Positions 1 to 10,035 are shown, counted from the stretch's first letter. The stretch: DNA of 64,000 nt from Streptococcus infantis (GCF_018499575.1 NZ_JAHDAP010000001.1:992001-1056000), one strand, 5' to 3'. Notes: a model not told the origin generated them from the sequence alone. A program made the numbers and translations.

Positions 1-413
1 ACAATAGCTTGGGCCAAACCTTCTACTACTGCCGTTTTACCAACACCAGCATCACCTACTAGAACTGGGTTATTCTTTGTACGACGAGAAAGGATTTCAG
101 ATGTTTCTTGAATTTCCTTGTTACGTCCAATAACCGGATCCAGCTTCCCTTCACGTGCTTCTGCTGTTAAGTTACGTCCAAGTTTTGCAAGAATCCCATC
201 TTGTTTCATACCTTTACCTTGAACGTACTGAGCTTGTTCACTTCCTTCGCTTGGAAGTTGACCGGTTTGACGGTAAATAGCGAATTCTTCAGGTGTTACT
301 TCACGACCGTTAATCAAGTAACGACGGTTTTCTGAACTATATCCACGCATACCACCCATTAATTGGTTAAATAAATCATCCATGTTGTTAAAGTTATTAA
401 AGTTGTTATTCAT
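1..413 (-). CDS. clpL: ATP-dependent Clp chaperone ClpL, N-terminal part
   Basis: Partial gene; the window edge cuts it after about 137 codons. ClpL is a cytoplasmic HSP100 AAA+ chaperone that disaggregates and refolds stress-damaged proteins. The visible protein starts with the Asn/Phe-rich [15 protein letters not shown] typical of ClpL, continues with the [11 protein letters not shown] segment, and reaches the first Walker A motif (GDAGVGKT). The start at 413 follows a GAGGT ribosome site; an ATG at 420 is immediately out of frame. Expression is expected to be heat-induced through the CtsR-type boxes and the promoter near 692-741, which implies a leader of about 270 nt. Identity is confident from the N-terminus. 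Confidence 0.93.
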   Translation of the reverse strand, partial: MNNNFNNFNNMDDLFNQLMGGMRGYSSENRRYLINGREVTPEEFAIYRQTGQLPSEGSEQAQYVQGKGMKQDGILAKLGRNLTAEAREGKLDPVIGRNKEIQETSEILSRRTKNNPVLVGDAGVGKTAVVEGLAQAI

Positions 414-444
414 ATTTCATACCTCGTTTGTTTCAAATTTATTT

Positions 445-462
445 AGTCAAAACATTTTGACT
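445..462. repeat. Perfect palindrome in the clpL leader
   Basis: AGTCAAAA-CA-TTTTGACT is an 8-bp perfect inverted repeat with a 2-nt centre, about 30 nt upstream of the clpL start. It resembles two facing CtsR half-sites (RGTCAAA), but the geometry is inverted rather than direct. It could be an operator half-site pair or a small RNA hairpin in the leader. Function unknown. Confidence 0.5.
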
Positions 463-492
463 TTCTCTGACCTTTGTTTTAAAAAATTTAGA

Positions 493-585
493 CTAGCTAT
501 TTGCTACTCTACGTATAATTTCAGGTTTTTCTTTATCCAATACAAGTTTTGTAATTGGACTTCTAAAAATACTAATGTTAACCAT
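493..585 (-). CDS. Putative 30-residue leader peptide upstream of clpL
   Basis: Short ORF on the clpL strand inside the predicted clpL leader. The ATG at 585 is preceded by AGAGGT with 7-nt spacing, which is better than many real sites here, and the ORF ends with TAG at 493, 80 nt before clpL. The product would be a small, basic, amphipathic peptide beginning MVNISIFRSP and ending in RRVANS. I do not recognise a family. It could be an independent small stress-induced protein or a translated leader that influences clpL. Support is the ribosome site, position and codon use; no homology could be tested. Confidence 0.45.
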   Translation of the reverse strand: MVNISIFRSPITKLVLDKEKPEIIRRVANS

Positions 586-691
586 AGGTTGTACCTCTTT
601 TCTAGGTTTTACCCATACTTTGATCTTAAGATAAATTACAAAATCACCTTAAAATCAAGGTTTTCTAAGGATTTTCTTATCCTATGTTCTT

Positions 692-720
692 AGTATACTA
701 CTTTGGTCAGTATTAGTCAA
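692..720 (-). promoter_or_regulatory. clpL promoter
   Basis: Reading the minus strand, -35 TTGACT (715-720), a 17-bp spacer and -10 TATACT (692-697) form a near-consensus sigma-A promoter. Transcription should start near 685, giving a leader of about 270 nt that includes the small ORF at 493-585. Confidence 0.8.
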
Positions 721-724
721 TAGA

Positions 725-741
725 TTTGACCAATTTTGACC
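725..741 (-). promoter_or_regulatory. CtsR operator of clpL
   Basis: Minus strand reads GGTCAAA-ATT-GGTCAAA, a direct heptad repeat matching the CtsR operator consensus except for one spacer base. It lies immediately upstream of the clpL -35. A second, more degenerate heptad pair on the plus strand (GGTCAGT-ATT-AGTCAAT, 705-721) overlaps the -35 itself. CtsR represses clp genes in streptococci, so heat derepression is expected. Confidence 0.8.
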
Positions 742-768
742 AATTTTTTTTAAATATTTTTTTATATC

Positions 769-797
769 AAAAAACCAGTCACTTTGACTGGTTTTTG
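769..797 (-). terminator. Rho-independent terminator after pflB
   Basis: A perfect 10-bp stem AAAACCAGTC / GACTGGTTTT (771-780, 786-795) with a 5-nt loop is followed on the minus strand by a U-run. It closes the pflB transcript before the clpL promoter. Confidence 0.85.
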
Positions 798-815
798 ATT
801 TATTATTTATGAATC

Positions 816-3131
816 TTAGCTCAATGCATCATCCATTGAAAGAACTTCGTGGAAGACACGTTGTGTCAATTCAGTTTTTTGTTCTGGAGTGAGGTACTTA
901 GTATTTACACAGTATCCTGAAATACGTACGATTACGTCTTCACCTGACATGATCTTTTCGTAAACATCGTTCAAGTCCATAACGTTCAAGTTAACGTGTT
1001 GTCCACCGTTTTCGAAGTAACCATCAAGGATTGTTACCAAGTTATCAACTTGTTCGTCACGAGTTTTACCAAGAGCACGTGGTGATACTTGAGTTGTCAA
1101 TGAGATACCATCAGCTGCGTAACCAAAGTCAAGGCTAGCAAGTGAGTTCAAGTTTTGCAACCATCCACCTTTAGCTTTGTTAGATGGGTTCGCACCTGGT
1201 GAGAAGAATTCAAGTTTAGACAAGTTCACAGAACCATCTTCGTTGAGGTATACACCTTTGTGGACTGGTGAGTTACCAGTTTGTTTAGAGTAAGCAACGT
1301 TAGATGTGATTGTCAAAAGTGATACAGTAGCTTCTGCGTCTTTGTAAAGTTTGTGGCTACGTAGACGAGTTGTGTAAGCTTCGATCAACCATTCTGCCAA
1401 TTCGTTTGAACGTGGGTCATCTTCACCCCAACGTGGGTATTCACCGATTGTTTCGTAATCGTAGATGTAGCCATTTTCGTCACGGATTGGTTTAACTGTA
1501 GCGTATTTGATAGCTGACAATGTATCAACAGTGTTAGCGAATCCACAGATACCGAATCCCATGTTAGCACGTTGTTTAGTTGGCAAGAAGGCCATTTGAA
1601 CAGCTTCATAGTTGTACTTGTCAGTCATATAGTGGATGATGTTCAAAGCATCTACGTAAGTGTCAGTCAACCAGTCAAGAGATTTTTCAAAGTTAGCTTT
1701 AACTGATTCGAATTCAAGAACTTCGTCGCGGATTGGTTCGATGTCAAATACTTTGTAGTCTTTATGAACATCGTCGTAACCACCGTTCAAACCAGTAAGA
1801 AGAGCTTTAAGAACGTTAACGCGAGCACCGAAGTACTGGATGTTGTGACGTTGTTCTTCGTTTTCTGGGTCAAGTGGAGATACACAACATGAGATACAGC
1901 TCATTTCACCGTATCCGTCTTTAGCCATTGTTGTAACACCTTCATATTGGATTGAAGAGTGTTTGTGGCTCATGTGCATACAGTAGCGACGGAAGTTGTA
2001 TGGCAATTTATCAGTCCAAAGAACTGTCAAGTTTGGTTCTGGAGAGTTACCGATATTGTCAAGAGTATTCAAGAAACGGTAGTCCATCTTAGTAACACGG
2101 TGACGACCATCGTTACCCATACCAGCCATAGAAGTTGTGATGAAGGTTGGGTCACCTGAGTACAATTGGTCGTAAGCTTTTGTACGAGCAAATTTAACTG
2201 TACGAAGTTTCATAACGAAATCATCAACAAATTCTTGGATTTCTGATTCAGTAAATGTACCACGAGCAAGGTCACGTTCTGCAAAAATATCCAATACGAT
2301 TGGCACACGTCCAAGAGATGTAGCGGCACCGTTGATAACACGGCAGACAGCCATGAAGGCAATGTTTACCCATTGGATAGCTTCTTTAACGTTCATCGCT
2401 GGCTTACGAACATCAACTCCGTAAAGGTCACCCAAGCGAACAACTTGTTGCAATGCTTGGTATTGAAGGTTGATTTCTTCACGAAGACGGATTGTTTCTT
2501 CATCGATTTCTTCAATTGAGTTCCAGTCGTTTACTTTTTCTTGCATCAAGTAGTCTGCACCGTAAAGAGCAAGACGAGCGTAAACACCAATGATACGTCC
2601 ACGTGAGTATGCATCTGGAAGACCAGTTACAGTGTGAGCGTGACGAGCGCGACGAATGTTTGAAGTGTAAGCGCGGAAGATACCGTCGTTAACAGTTGTT
2701 ACGTATTTAGTGAAAATTTCGTGAACAGCTGGATCTGGTTCGTATCCATTTTCTTTCAAAGTAGTTTCTGCCATACGGATACCACCTTTTGGCATGAAGT
2801 TCAATTTGAAGAGTTCGTCGTTTTGGATACCATAAATCAATTCGTTTTCTTTGTCGATGAATCCTGCAGGGATGTCAGCGATAGAAGTTGGACGAGTGTC
2901 CATTGGGAAACGAGTTTCTTCGTAGTGTGCTTTAGTTTCTTCTACGATTTTTTTGATGTGAAGTGAACGTTCTGTTGGTCCTGCAAGGAAGCTTTCATCT
3001 CCATCATAAGGTGTGTAGTTAGCTTGTACAAAGCGTGATACACTTGCTTTTTCTTTCCAGTCAACACCTTTAAAGCCTTCCCAGGCTTTGTCAAAAATGT
3101 CCTGTGCTTCAACAACTGTCTTAACAACCAT
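816..3131 (-). CDS. pflB: Formate acetyltransferase (pyruvate formate-lyase)
   Basis: Glycyl-radical enzyme converting pyruvate and CoA to acetyl-CoA and formate in anaerobic mixed-acid fermentation; it needs activation by PflA, which is not in this window. The 771-residue protein has the active-site Cys pair at about 415-416 (within CISCCVSP) and the C-terminal glycyl-radical loop with the radical Gly near 739 (RISGYCV). I chose the ATG at 3131 because AGAGGA precedes it at good spacing; a longer 783-residue reading adds 12 codons without a ribosome site. It is monocistronic, with its own terminator. The promoter carries a perfect CcpA cre motif, so carbon-source control is expected. Confidence 0.97.
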   Translation of the reverse strand: MVVKTVVEAQDIFDKAWEGFKGVDWKEKASVSRFVQANYTPYDGDESFLAGPTERSLHIKKIVEETKAHYEETRFPMDTRPTSIADIPAGFIDKENELIYGIQNDELFKLNFMPKGGIRMAETTLKENGYEPDPAVHEIFTKYVTTVNDGIFRAYTSNIRRARHAHTVTGLPDAYSRGRIIGVYARLALYGADYLMQEKVNDWNSIEEIDEETIRLREEINLQYQALQQVVRLGDLYGVDVRKPAMNVKEAIQWVNIAFMAVCRVINGAATSLGRVPIVLDIFAERDLARGTFTESEIQEFVDDFVMKLRTVKFARTKAYDQLYSGDPTFITTSMAGMGNDGRHRVTKMDYRFLNTLDNIGNSPEPNLTVLWTDKLPYNFRRYCMHMSHKHSSIQYEGVTTMAKDGYGEMSCISCCVSPLDPENEEQRHNIQYFGARVNVLKALLTGLNGGYDDVHKDYKVFDIEPIRDEVLEFESVKANFEKSLDWLTDTYVDALNIIHYMTDKYNYEAVQMAFLPTKQRANMGFGICGFANTVDTLSAIKYATVKPIRDENGYIYDYETIGEYPRWGEDDPRSNELAEWLIEAYTTRLRSHKLYKDAEATVSLLTITSNVAYSKQTGNSPVHKGVYLNEDGSVNLSKLEFFSPGANPSNKAKGGWLQNLNSLASLDFGYAADGISLTTQVSPRALGKTRDEQVDNLVTILDGYFENGGQHVNLNVMDLNDVYEKIMSGEDVIVRISGYCVNTKYLTPEQKTELTQRVFHEVLSMDDALS

Positions 3132-3186
3132 GTTAATGTCCTCTTTTATCTTTCTAGTAACAGTCATCTGTTACATTCATATATTC

Positions 3187-3216
3187 AGTATAACACACAG
3201 TAAACGATTTCAACAA
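3187..3216 (-). promoter_or_regulatory. pflB promoter with embedded cre site
   Basis: On the minus strand, -10 TATACT (3187-3192) and a weaker -35 TTGTTG (3211-3216) are separated by 18 bp. TGAAATCGTTTACT (3199-3212) fits the CcpA cre consensus TGNAANCGNWNNCW at every position and fills the spacer. Confidence 0.7.
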
Positions 3217-3246
3217 GTGAAATCACACTTTTTAACCACTTTCTTT

Positions 3247-3284
3247 TATAATACAGTTTCGTTTTTCTTATAAACTGTAGTATA
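3247..3284. repeat. Inverted repeat between pflB and dinB
   Basis: TATAATACAGTTT (3247-3259) and AAACTGTAGTATA (3272-3284) form a 13-bp inverted repeat with one mismatch and a 12-bp spacer, located between two divergent genes. It looks like an operator for a dimeric regulator or a cruciform. I cannot assign the regulator. Confidence 0.55.
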
Positions 3285-3329
3285 GTTTTGAAAAAGGGTT
3301 GACTATTTCCTATTTTTTCAGAAAAGGGG

Positions 3330-3335
3330 TATAAT
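3330..3335 (+). promoter_or_regulatory. Probable -10 of dinB
   Basis: A consensus TATAAT lies 35 bp upstream of the dinB start. The obvious TTGACT at 3299-3304 is 25 bp away, too far for a standard promoter, so the -35 is uncertain. Confidence 0.4.
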
Positions 3336-3369
3336 AAAGCTAGCAAATCTATCAAAGAAAGGCCATTTC

Positions 3370-4431
3370 ATGCTGATATTTCCACTGATGAATGATTTAT
3401 CTCGTAAAATCATCCATATTGACATGGATGCCTTTTTTGCTGCTGTTGAAATTCGCGACAATCCCAAACTAAAAGGGAAACCAGTTGTTATCGGTAACGA
3501 TCCAAGGAAAACAGGTGGTCGAGGTGTTGTTTCAACCTGTAGTTATGAAGCGAGAGCATTCGGGATCCACTCGGCTATGAGTTCTAAGGAGGCTTATGAA
3601 CGCTGTCCTCAAGCTATTTTTATTTCAGGAAACTACGAAAAATATAGAGAAGTTGGTCAACAGATTCGGGCTATTTTTAAACGATATACAGATAAAATCG
3701 AACCTATGAGTATCGATGAAGCCTATCTAGATGTGACTGAAAACAAACTTGGTATTAAATCTGCTGTTAAAATCGCACGTTTAATCCAGCAGGATATTTG
3801 GAACGAATTGTACTTAACCGCCTCTGCCGGAGTTTCCTACAATAAGTTTCTAGCTAAAATGGCCAGTGACTATCAAAAACCTAAAGGTTTGACTGTCATT
3901 TTACCTGATGAAGCTGAAGATTTTCTCAAACAAATGGATATTGCTAAGTTCCACGGTGTAGGCAAGAAAACAGTCGAGAAATTGCATCATATGGGTGTAG
4001 TTACGGGAGCTGATCTCCTAGAAATCTCTGAAATTACTCTTATTGATCGTTTCGGTCGCCTCGGATTTGACCTATACCGTAAAGCTCGTGGCATAGATAA
4101 TTCTCCAGTCAAATCAAATCGTATCCGTAAGTCCATCGGTAAAGAAAAAACCTACAGCAAAATTCTCAACATAGAAGAAGATATCAAAAAAGAGCTAAGT
4201 CTCCTTTCGGAAAAAGTCGCCCTTAATCTTCAAAAACACGAGAAATCTGGAAAGATTGTCATTTTAAAAATTCGCTACTCTGATTTTTCCACCTTGACGA
4301 AACGAAAAACTTTAGAGCAGCAAACGCAAGACCCTGAACAAATTGCTCAAAGCATTATCCAACTCTACGAAACACTGAGTGATAAAGACAAGGGGGTTCG
4401 CTTATTGGGGGTCACTGTGACTGGATTTTAA
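3370..4431 (+). CDS. dinB: DNA polymerase IV
   Basis: Y-family, error-prone translesion polymerase acting on stalled replication forks. The 353-residue protein shows the catalytic carboxylates: Asp18 (IDMDAFF) and Asp116-Glu117 (SIDEAYLD). The helix-hairpin-helix region KFHGVGKKT is near 195-203, and the C-terminal little-finger domain ends in GVTVTGF. The start at 3370 is preceded by GAAAGG with 7-nt spacing and reproduces the MLIFPL N-terminus known from pneumococcal DinP. It is transcribed divergently from pflB and convergently with uppP. Confidence 0.96.
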   Translation: MLIFPLMNDLSRKIIHIDMDAFFAAVEIRDNPKLKGKPVVIGNDPRKTGGRGVVSTCSYEARAFGIHSAMSSKEAYERCPQAIFISGNYEKYREVGQQIRAIFKRYTDKIEPMSIDEAYLDVTENKLGIKSAVKIARLIQQDIWNELYLTASAGVSYNKFLAKMASDYQKPKGLTVILPDEAEDFLKQMDIAKFHGVGKKTVEKLHHMGVVTGADLLEISEITLIDRFGRLGFDLYRKARGIDNSPVKSNRIRKSIGKEKTYSKILNIEEDIKKELSLLSEKVALNLQKHEKSGKIVILKIRYSDFSTLTKRKTLEQQTQDPEQIAQSIIQLYETLSDKDKGVRLLGVTVTGF

Positions 4432-4463
4432 AAACCTTGAAGGAATCTCCCCTCAAGGTTTTT
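4430..4463. terminator. Bidirectional terminator between dinB and uppP
   Basis: An 11-bp stem AAAAACCTTGA / TCAAGGTTTTT with a 12-nt loop lies between two convergent genes. A-tract and T-tract flanks let it serve both strands. Confidence 0.85.
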
Positions 4464-4465
4464 TC

Positions 4466-5311
4466 TTATACAAATAAACGAACAAAGCTATAAAGTAGTA
4501 AGACACTACCAAGGACGATACGGTATTTACCAAACACCGTAAAGTCGTGTTTTTTGACATAGCTAGTTAAGAAACGAATGGATACCATGCTGACTGCAAA
4601 AGCAACTACCATAGCTACCAAGAGCAAGAAGAATTGACCAAAGCTCAACACTTCTCCCGCTTTGATAAATTTAAAAATCTTCAAAGCGCTGGCTCCAAAC
4701 ATAACTGGAATTCCTAGATAGAAGGTAAATTCAGTCACCACTGAACGACTAGTACCGTTCAACAAACCACCTACGATAGTGGCACCTGAACGACTAGTAC
4801 CTGGCAAAAGGGCCAAGACCTGGAAAAGTCCAATATAGAGGGCTGTTTTATACGGTAATTTGTCTAACTCAGTGACTGTTGGCTCAATTGCTTGCGCTTT
4901 GTTGCGTTTTTCAAGAAAGATAAAGGCAACCCCATAAACAATCAACATAATGGCTACTGATACCATATTGTGAAAGTGAGTGTCAAACCAATCATCAAAT
5001 TTAAAGACTAGAAGCAGAGGTAAAGTCGCAACAAAAACTTTGGACCATAACTGCCAAGTTTTACGAACTTGTACCTTATCCTTACCTGGCTTGAAGGGAT
5101 TCAGCTTGTTAAAGTAGATAACCATAACGGCTAAGATCGCACCAAGTTGAATAACTACATTAAACATAGACATGAAGGCTTCATTTTGATCTTTATACTG
5201 GATAAACTCTTCCGCTAAGATTAAGTGGCCAGTACTTGAAATCGGCAACCATTCCGTAATTCCTTCAACAATACCAAAAAAGATTGATTTTAAAATTTCA
5301 ATAAAATACAT
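4466..5311 (-). CDS. uppP: Undecaprenyl-diphosphatase (bacitracin resistance protein BacA)
   Basis: Integral membrane enzyme that dephosphorylates undecaprenyl pyrophosphate to recycle the lipid carrier for peptidoglycan synthesis; extra dosage gives bacitracin resistance. The 281-residue protein has the signature [14 protein letters not shown] at about 16-29 and the second conserved loop PGTSRSG at 170-176, among about eight hydrophobic helices. GGAG precedes the ATG at 5311. It is a single gene sharing the dinB terminator. Confidence 0.96.
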   Translation of the reverse strand: MYFIEILKSIFFGIVEGITEWLPISSTGHLILAEEFIQYKDQNEAFMSMFNVVIQLGAILAVMVIYFNKLNPFKPGKDKVQVRKTWQLWSKVFVATLPLLLVFKFDDWFDTHFHNMVSVAIMLIVYGVAFIFLEKRNKAQAIEPTVTELDKLPYKTALYIGLFQVLALLPGTSRSGATIVGGLLNGTSRSVVTEFTFYLGIPVMFGASALKIFKFIKAGEVLSFGQFFLLLVAMVVAFAVSMVSIRFLTSYVKKHDFTVFGKYRIVLGSVLLLYSFVRLFV

Positions 5312-5372
5312 AGATTTCTCCTTTTTCTACCCTCCATTATATCATACTTTTAAAGGCTGTGTTTAGTTTTCT

Positions 5373-7268
5373 TTAGAAAGCACCAACACTTCCTCCACCG
5401 CCACCGCCTGAGAAGCCTCCACCAGAGCCACCACTTCCAGATGATACAGAGAAGGTACTTGCTGTATTTGCGACCGAAGTGTATTGATGAATGTGAGCAG
5501 TAGACGTATGAAACTGTTTATCCCATCCAGCAGATACATAAAGATTCATATCTGCATTTTCAAGTTGGATATTGCGAAGCTTCATAATTTTATTCACTTT
5601 CTTGGCGTATCCATAGAGAGTTGCATAGACCAAAAGACGATTCCAAAGTGCAATGCTCTCTAGTTCAGCCTTATCAAGATGAGCTATATCCCGAAGCATG
5701 TTTTCAAAACTTGTCCAGAGATAAAAAGCTTCTGCTCCCTCTTCATTTAAGACTCCATCACGAGACGGTCCTCGAATCACAAAATGAACCAAAGCACTAG
5801 CTAGCAAGCCCATTAAACCGAGTGACAGTAAAGGAAGTGAAAAATAACCATGTGTTTGTAAGCTATAGTAGAAGATGAGAAGGCCGAGAATACCCGTTAC
5901 AGCCGAACAGACTTTCATTTTTTTCACAAGATTATTTTCTTTTTCCGTCAAAGGACGATAATAACTTGGAATTCGTAAAATGTTCACTTTGTCTCGAACA
6001 CAACTTTGCATACGTTCAAGTCGTCTCTCGAAAGAACGCTTGAGGTGTAAGCCGAATTCTCGAATATGCTTCTCATCAGCTTCCTTAGCTCCATGGAACA
6101 AAACTGAAGAAACTTGATACTCAGGGAAAAGGTCTGAAAGAGCCAGCTCTTTATTTGTAGAGAGAGTCATCCGCAGGCATTCCTTCTCAAAATTAGACAA
6201 GCCTTTTTCACTGTTAATTTTGATCCATGGCTCTTCTTCACCTTGAAAAATGGATAAATGTCCGCGATCGACTAAATCTAACAAGGTTGCCTGGATTAGT
6301 TGTTCAAAGCTGAACTTACCAAACTTCTGCTTATTTAGAGGGCTAACTTCCTCTAAGGATGTTGAATAGATTGCTTCTGCCAAAACCATTGGAGGCAGGT
6401 CCATTGGGGGTTCGTAGAGACGATGATTCTTTGGATATACCTTTTTAAGAGTCGTATGCTGACGAAATTCTCTATAATAGTGGATTGTTACTAGCAACAG
6501 AGCCGTAAAGAAGATTGGAAAAATCCATTTTATCATGACATTGGCCTGGACTTTTTCAGCCTTTATTTCTACCTCAACTCTTTTAAAGTTACTTAGATTA
6601 TCTTCGTCCAGTCCTTGGCTTGGAGCACTTGAGAAAGCTTCTCTCGGCCAATAGGCATGTAGCTCAACTTGACGGTTTCTAGGAAGATTTTTCATCTTCA
6701 CTCGATAAATATCGTTTACTTTTTCGACACTACCCTCATTGAGGAGTTTACCGGTATGGAAAAAGAGTTTCTCGGCTGGTTTGTCCGATGTTACTCGAAA
6801 TTCTAAATCTTTAATATCCCCTGAACTATCTGTCAGTGGTTGCCAATTCAGCTCAGCAATATCCTGATATAAGAAAAGAAGATTTTTCAATTGCCAAGTA
6901 ACAGTTACCCGAACAGTATCTCCTGCATTTCCCGGATTAAAAATGGTGACCTTGTAACCTTCCTCTTCTTCCTTAGTATATGAGAGGACATCTTGAACAA
7001 GTTGGCCATTTTTGGATACTAAGACAGTTGGTTCATCGTCAATTTCAAATCCGTTGGGCATTTTCCCTGCTTTTCCGAGTCCAATCAATTGACCATTAAA
7101 ATCGTCTTTAAAACGGTAGGTGATTGTTTGTTGGAAAACCGCTGTATTATCTGCATGAATATTCAAATCACCTTTATAGGATAGAATATCGAAGTCTACT
7201 GCAAAAACTAGACGAGGTACAAATAGAAAACAGGTAAATACCAGAGCAAGAAGCCATCTCTTTTTCAT
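5373..7268 (-). CDS. DUF2207 family membrane protein
   Basis: A 631-residue cell-envelope protein of unknown function. From the N-terminus there is a signal peptide (MKKRWLLALVFTCFLFVP), an extracellular beta-rich domain of about 230 residues, a transmembrane helix near 255-275, a cytoplasmic domain, two adjacent helices near 460-500, and a Gly/Ser-rich C-terminal tail (FSGGGGGGSVGAF). This layout is typical of DUF2207. The ATG at 7268 follows AAAGGGA at good spacing; a start 9 codons earlier lacks this. It runs in the same direction as uppP with a 61-bp gap. Confidence 0.85.
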   Translation of the reverse strand: MKKRWLLALVFTCFLFVPRLVFAVDFDILSYKGDLNIHADNTAVFQQTITYRFKDDFNGQLIGLGKAGKMPNGFEIDDEPTVLVSKNGQLVQDVLSYTKEEEEGYKVTIFNPGNAGDTVRVTVTWQLKNLLFLYQDIAELNWQPLTDSSGDIKDLEFRVTSDKPAEKLFFHTGKLLNEGSVEKVNDIYRVKMKNLPRNRQVELHAYWPREAFSSAPSQGLDEDNLSNFKRVEVEIKAEKVQANVMIKWIFPIFFTALLLVTIHYYREFRQHTTLKKVYPKNHRLYEPPMDLPPMVLAEAIYSTSLEEVSPLNKQKFGKFSFEQLIQATLLDLVDRGHLSIFQGEEEPWIKINSEKGLSNFEKECLRMTLSTNKELALSDLFPEYQVSSVLFHGAKEADEKHIREFGLHLKRSFERRLERMQSCVRDKVNILRIPSYYRPLTEKENNLVKKMKVCSAVTGILGLLIFYYSLQTHGYFSLPLLSLGLMGLLASALVHFVIRGPSRDGVLNEEGAEAFYLWTSFENMLRDIAHLDKAELESIALWNRLLVYATLYGYAKKVNKIMKLRNIQLENADMNLYVSAGWDKQFHTSTAHIHQYTSVANTASTFSVSSGSGGSGGGFSGGGGGGSVGAF

Positions 7269-7332
7269 TTTACATTCCCTTTCATGTTTTTTCACTATTA
7301 TATCATTTTTTAGAACTTAAGGTTTACTTGTA

Positions 7333-7361
7333 TTGAAAATCTTACCATTTTTAGATACAAT
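7333..7361 (+). promoter_or_regulatory. Promoter of the amino-acid ABC transporter operon
   Basis: -35 TTGAAA (7333-7338), 17-bp spacer, -10 TACAAT (7356-7361). It supports the downstream start at 7399, because the longer in-frame reading would begin inside this -35. Confidence 0.8.
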
Positions 7362-7398
7362 AGAGGGAGCCATTTTTAGACTAGAAATAGGAGAAAAC

Positions 7399-8964
7399 AT
7401 GAAAAAATTATGCTTATCTATCCTTGCTAGCTTAGCCCTGACTCTAGGACTAGTTAGCCAGGTCCGAGCCGATGAATATTTACGCATTGGGATGGAAGCA
7501 GCTTACGCACCTTTTAACTGGACTCAAGACGACGACAGTAACGGCGCTGTCAAGATTGATGGAACAAACCAATATGCTAATGGTTATGATGTTCAAATTG
7601 CAAAAAAAATCGCTAAAGACCTCGGCAAAGAACCACTGATTGTGAAAACAAAATGGGAAGGACTCGTTCCAGCTCTGACTTCTGGCAAGATCGATATGAT
7701 TATTGCTGGTATGAGCCCAACTGCTGAACGTAAGCAAGAAATTGCCTTCTCAAGCAGTTACTACACTAGTGAGCCTGTTCTCTTAGTGAAAAAAGACTCT
7801 AGCTATGCTAATGCTACTAGCTTAAATGACTTTGAAGGTGCTAAAATCACTTCTCAACAAGGTGTTTATCTTTATGATTTGATTTCACAAATCCCAGGAG
7901 CTAAAAAAGAAACAGCTATGGGTGATTTTGCACAAATGCGTCAAGCTCTTGAAGCTGGTGTCATCGACGCCTATGTTTCTGAACGTCCTGAGGCTCTCAC
8001 TGCCGAGTCAGCCAACGCCAAGTTCAAAATGATTCAACCTGAACCTGGTTTTAAAACTGGAGAAGAAGATACCTCTATCGCTATCGGTCTTCGTAAAGAT
8101 GATGACCGTATCAGCCAAATCAACGCTAGTATCGAAACCATTTCTAAAGATGAGCAAGTTGCGCTCATGGACCGTATGATAAAGGAGCAACCTGCCGAAT
8201 CTACAACGACAGAAGAAAACAGTAGTAATTTCTTTAGCCAAGTTGCTAAAATTCTAACTGAAAACTGGCAGCAACTCTTGCGTGGTGCTGGAATCACACT
8301 TTTAATTTCAATAATCGGTACCATCGTTGGTCTCGTTATCGGTCTTGCTATCGGTGTCTTCCGTACGGCACCTCAATCTGAAAATCAATTTATTTACGTC
8401 ATTCAAAACCTAGTTGGTTGGATTCTCAATATCTATATTGAAATTTTCCGTGGAACACCTATGATTGTACAATCTATGGTTATCTACTATGGAACTGCTC
8501 AAGCATTCGGAATCAACCTGGATCGCACTCTCGCTGCTATCTTTATCGTTTCGATTAATACCGGTGCCTACATGACCGAAATCGTTCGTGGTGGTATTTT
8601 GGCTGTCGACAAGGGACAATTTGAAGCGGCAACTGCACTTGGTATGACTCACAATCAAACCATGCGTAAGATCGTTCTACCTCAAGTAGTTCGCAACATC
8701 CTACCTGCAACTGGTAATGAGTTTGTTATCAATATCAAGGATACTTCTGTATTGAATGTTATCTCTGTTGTAGAACTTTACTTCTCAGGAAATACGGTAG
8801 CGACACAAACCTACCAATACTTCCAAACCTTTACCATCATCGCAGTTATTTACTTTGTCCTCACCTTTACAGTGACACGTATCCTCCGCTATATCGAAAA
8901 ACGGATGGATATGGATACCTATACTACAGGTGCTAACCAAATGCAAACGGAGGATTTGAAATAA
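7399..8964 (+). CDS. Amino-acid ABC transporter, fused substrate-binding protein and permease (glutamine type)
   Basis: Imports a polar amino acid, probably glutamine or arginine; substrate specificity is inferred only from family. The 521-residue protein begins with a signal peptide ending at VRA-DEYLR. An SBP_bac_3 binding domain spans about 25-265 ([11 protein letters not shown] near its start). A His/Glu/Gln/Arg-type permease domain of about five helices follows, with the conserved loop [23 protein letters not shown] lies just before the ATG at 7399. It is translationally coupled to glnQ through a 1-nt overlap (TAATG). Confidence 0.92.
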   Translation: MKKLCLSILASLALTLGLVSQVRADEYLRIGMEAAYAPFNWTQDDDSNGAVKIDGTNQYANGYDVQIAKKIAKDLGKEPLIVKTKWEGLVPALTSGKIDMIIAGMSPTAERKQEIAFSSSYYTSEPVLLVKKDSSYANATSLNDFEGAKITSQQGVYLYDLISQIPGAKKETAMGDFAQMRQALEAGVIDAYVSERPEALTAESANAKFKMIQPEPGFKTGEEDTSIAIGLRKDDDRISQINASIETISKDEQVALMDRMIKEQPAESTTTEENSSNFFSQVAKILTENWQQLLRGAGITLLISIIGTIVGLVIGLAIGVFRTAPQSENQFIYVIQNLVGWILNIYIEIFRGTPMIVQSMVIYYGTAQAFGINLDRTLAAIFIVSINTGAYMTEIVRGGILAVDKGQFEAATALGMTHNQTMRKIVLPQVVRNILPATGNEFVINIKDTSVLNVISVVELYFSGNTVATQTYQYFQTFTIIAVIYFVLTFTVTRILRYIEKRMDMDTYTTGANQMQTEDLK

Positions 8965-9704
8965 TGAATCAACCCATTCTTGAAATCAAACACCTCAAAA
9001 AATCCTATGGACAAAACGAGGTCCTAAAAGACATCTCTCTCACTATTCATAAAGGTGAAGTTATTTCTATCATCGGAAGTTCCGGTAGTGGTAAATCAAC
9101 CTTCCTACGTTCAATCAACTTACTTGAAACACCAACTGAAGGTGAAATCCTTTATCACGGCGAAAACGTCCTCGAAAAAGGCTATAACCTCACTCATTAT
9201 CGTGAAAAACTAGGAATGGTCTTTCAGTCCTTCAACCTTTTTGAAAATCTCAACGTGCTTGAAAATACAATTGTTGCCCAAACAACTGTACTCAAACGTG
9301 ATCGCTCAGAAGCAGAGAAAGTTGCTAAAGAGAATCTTGAAAAAGTTGGCATGGGAGAACGTTACTGGCAAGCAAAACCTAAACAACTTTCTGGTGGTCA
9401 AAAGCAACGTGTTGCCATTGCTCGTGCACTTTCTATGAATCCTGATGCCATTCTCTTTGATGAGCCTACATCAGCTCTTGACCCTGAAATGGTCGGTGAA
9501 GTTCTCAAAATCATGCAAGATTTGGCTCAAGAAGGCTTGACCATGATTGTTGTAACCCACGAAATGGAATTTGCTCGCGATGTATCAAACCGCGTCATCT
9601 TTATGGATAAAGGTGTCATTGCAGAAGAAGGCAAACCAGAAGATCTATTTACTAATCCCAAAGAAGAACGTACAAGAGAATTTTTACAACGCTATCTTCG
9701 ATAA
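8964..9704 (+). CDS. glnQ: Amino-acid ABC transporter ATP-binding protein
   Basis: Cytoplasmic ATPase of the polar amino-acid importer encoded just upstream. The 246-residue protein has Walker [10 protein letters not shown] at 38-46, a Q-loop (VFQSFNLF), the ABC signature LSGGQKQR, Walker B ILFDEP with SALDPE, and the switch His in VTHEMEFA. Length and motifs are complete. Its start overlaps the permease stop by one base, so the two products are made together. Confidence 0.95.
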   Translation: MNQPILEIKHLKKSYGQNEVLKDISLTIHKGEVISIIGSSGSGKSTFLRSINLLETPTEGEILYHGENVLEKGYNLTHYREKLGMVFQSFNLFENLNVLENTIVAQTTVLKRDRSEAEKVAKENLEKVGMGERYWQAKPKQLSGGQKQRVAIARALSMNPDAILFDEPTSALDPEMVGEVLKIMQDLAQEGLTMIVVTHEMEFARDVSNRVIFMDKGVIAEEGKPEDLFTNPKEERTREFLQRYLR

Positions 9705-9709
9705 GAAGA

Positions 9710-9735
9710 AAGACTGCAATGGCAGTCTTTTTTTA
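9710..9735 (+). terminator. Terminator after glnQ
   Basis: Stem AAGACTGC / GCAGTCTT (9710-9717, 9722-9729) with a 4-nt loop and a following T-run. Confidence 0.85.
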
Positions 9736-9786
9736 TTTCCAAAAATGAAAAGGCAGATTCTTTTCGAACCTGCCTATATCCAAAGA

Positions 9787-10002
9787 CTAATCTTCAAATT
9801 TTTCATGATTTTTATTGTAGAAATCAATTAAGCCGAGGGCTGTTTCAAAGGAAATGTTTTTAACTTTTGCACGTCCTTGAGCCAAAGCAATGATAGACAT
9901 CTCACGGGCATTCGTTTCCTTAGAAATACGATAGCCTGTGATTTTCTTATCACGAACCCAGCTAACAACTGCTTCTACTTTTTCAAAGTTAGACTTAGCC
10001 AT
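9787..10002 (-). CDS. Small putative DNA-binding protein
   Basis: A 71-residue, Lys-rich protein. The middle segment (ITGYRISKETNARE followed by a second helix and a basic turn) has the rhythm of a short helix-turn-helix of the Cro/XRE kind, but I cannot name the family. The start at 10002 follows AGGAG, and a strong promoter stands upstream. A similar small gene occupies the equivalent place near ilvA/glnQ in pneumococcus, as I recall. A regulatory role is only inference. Confidence 0.7.
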   Translation of the reverse strand: MAKSNFEKVEAVVSWVRDKKITGYRISKETNAREMSIIALAQGRAKVKNISFETALGLIDFYNKNHEKFED

Positions 10003-10035
10003 GTTATTCTCCTATTTTTTTCTTTACGCAATCTC

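Noticed and set aside
382..693. Plus-strand ORF of 103 codons over the clpL leader
   Set aside because: It is Phe-rich and AT-driven, has no ribosome site, and lies opposite the clpL start, promoter and the better-supported small ORF.
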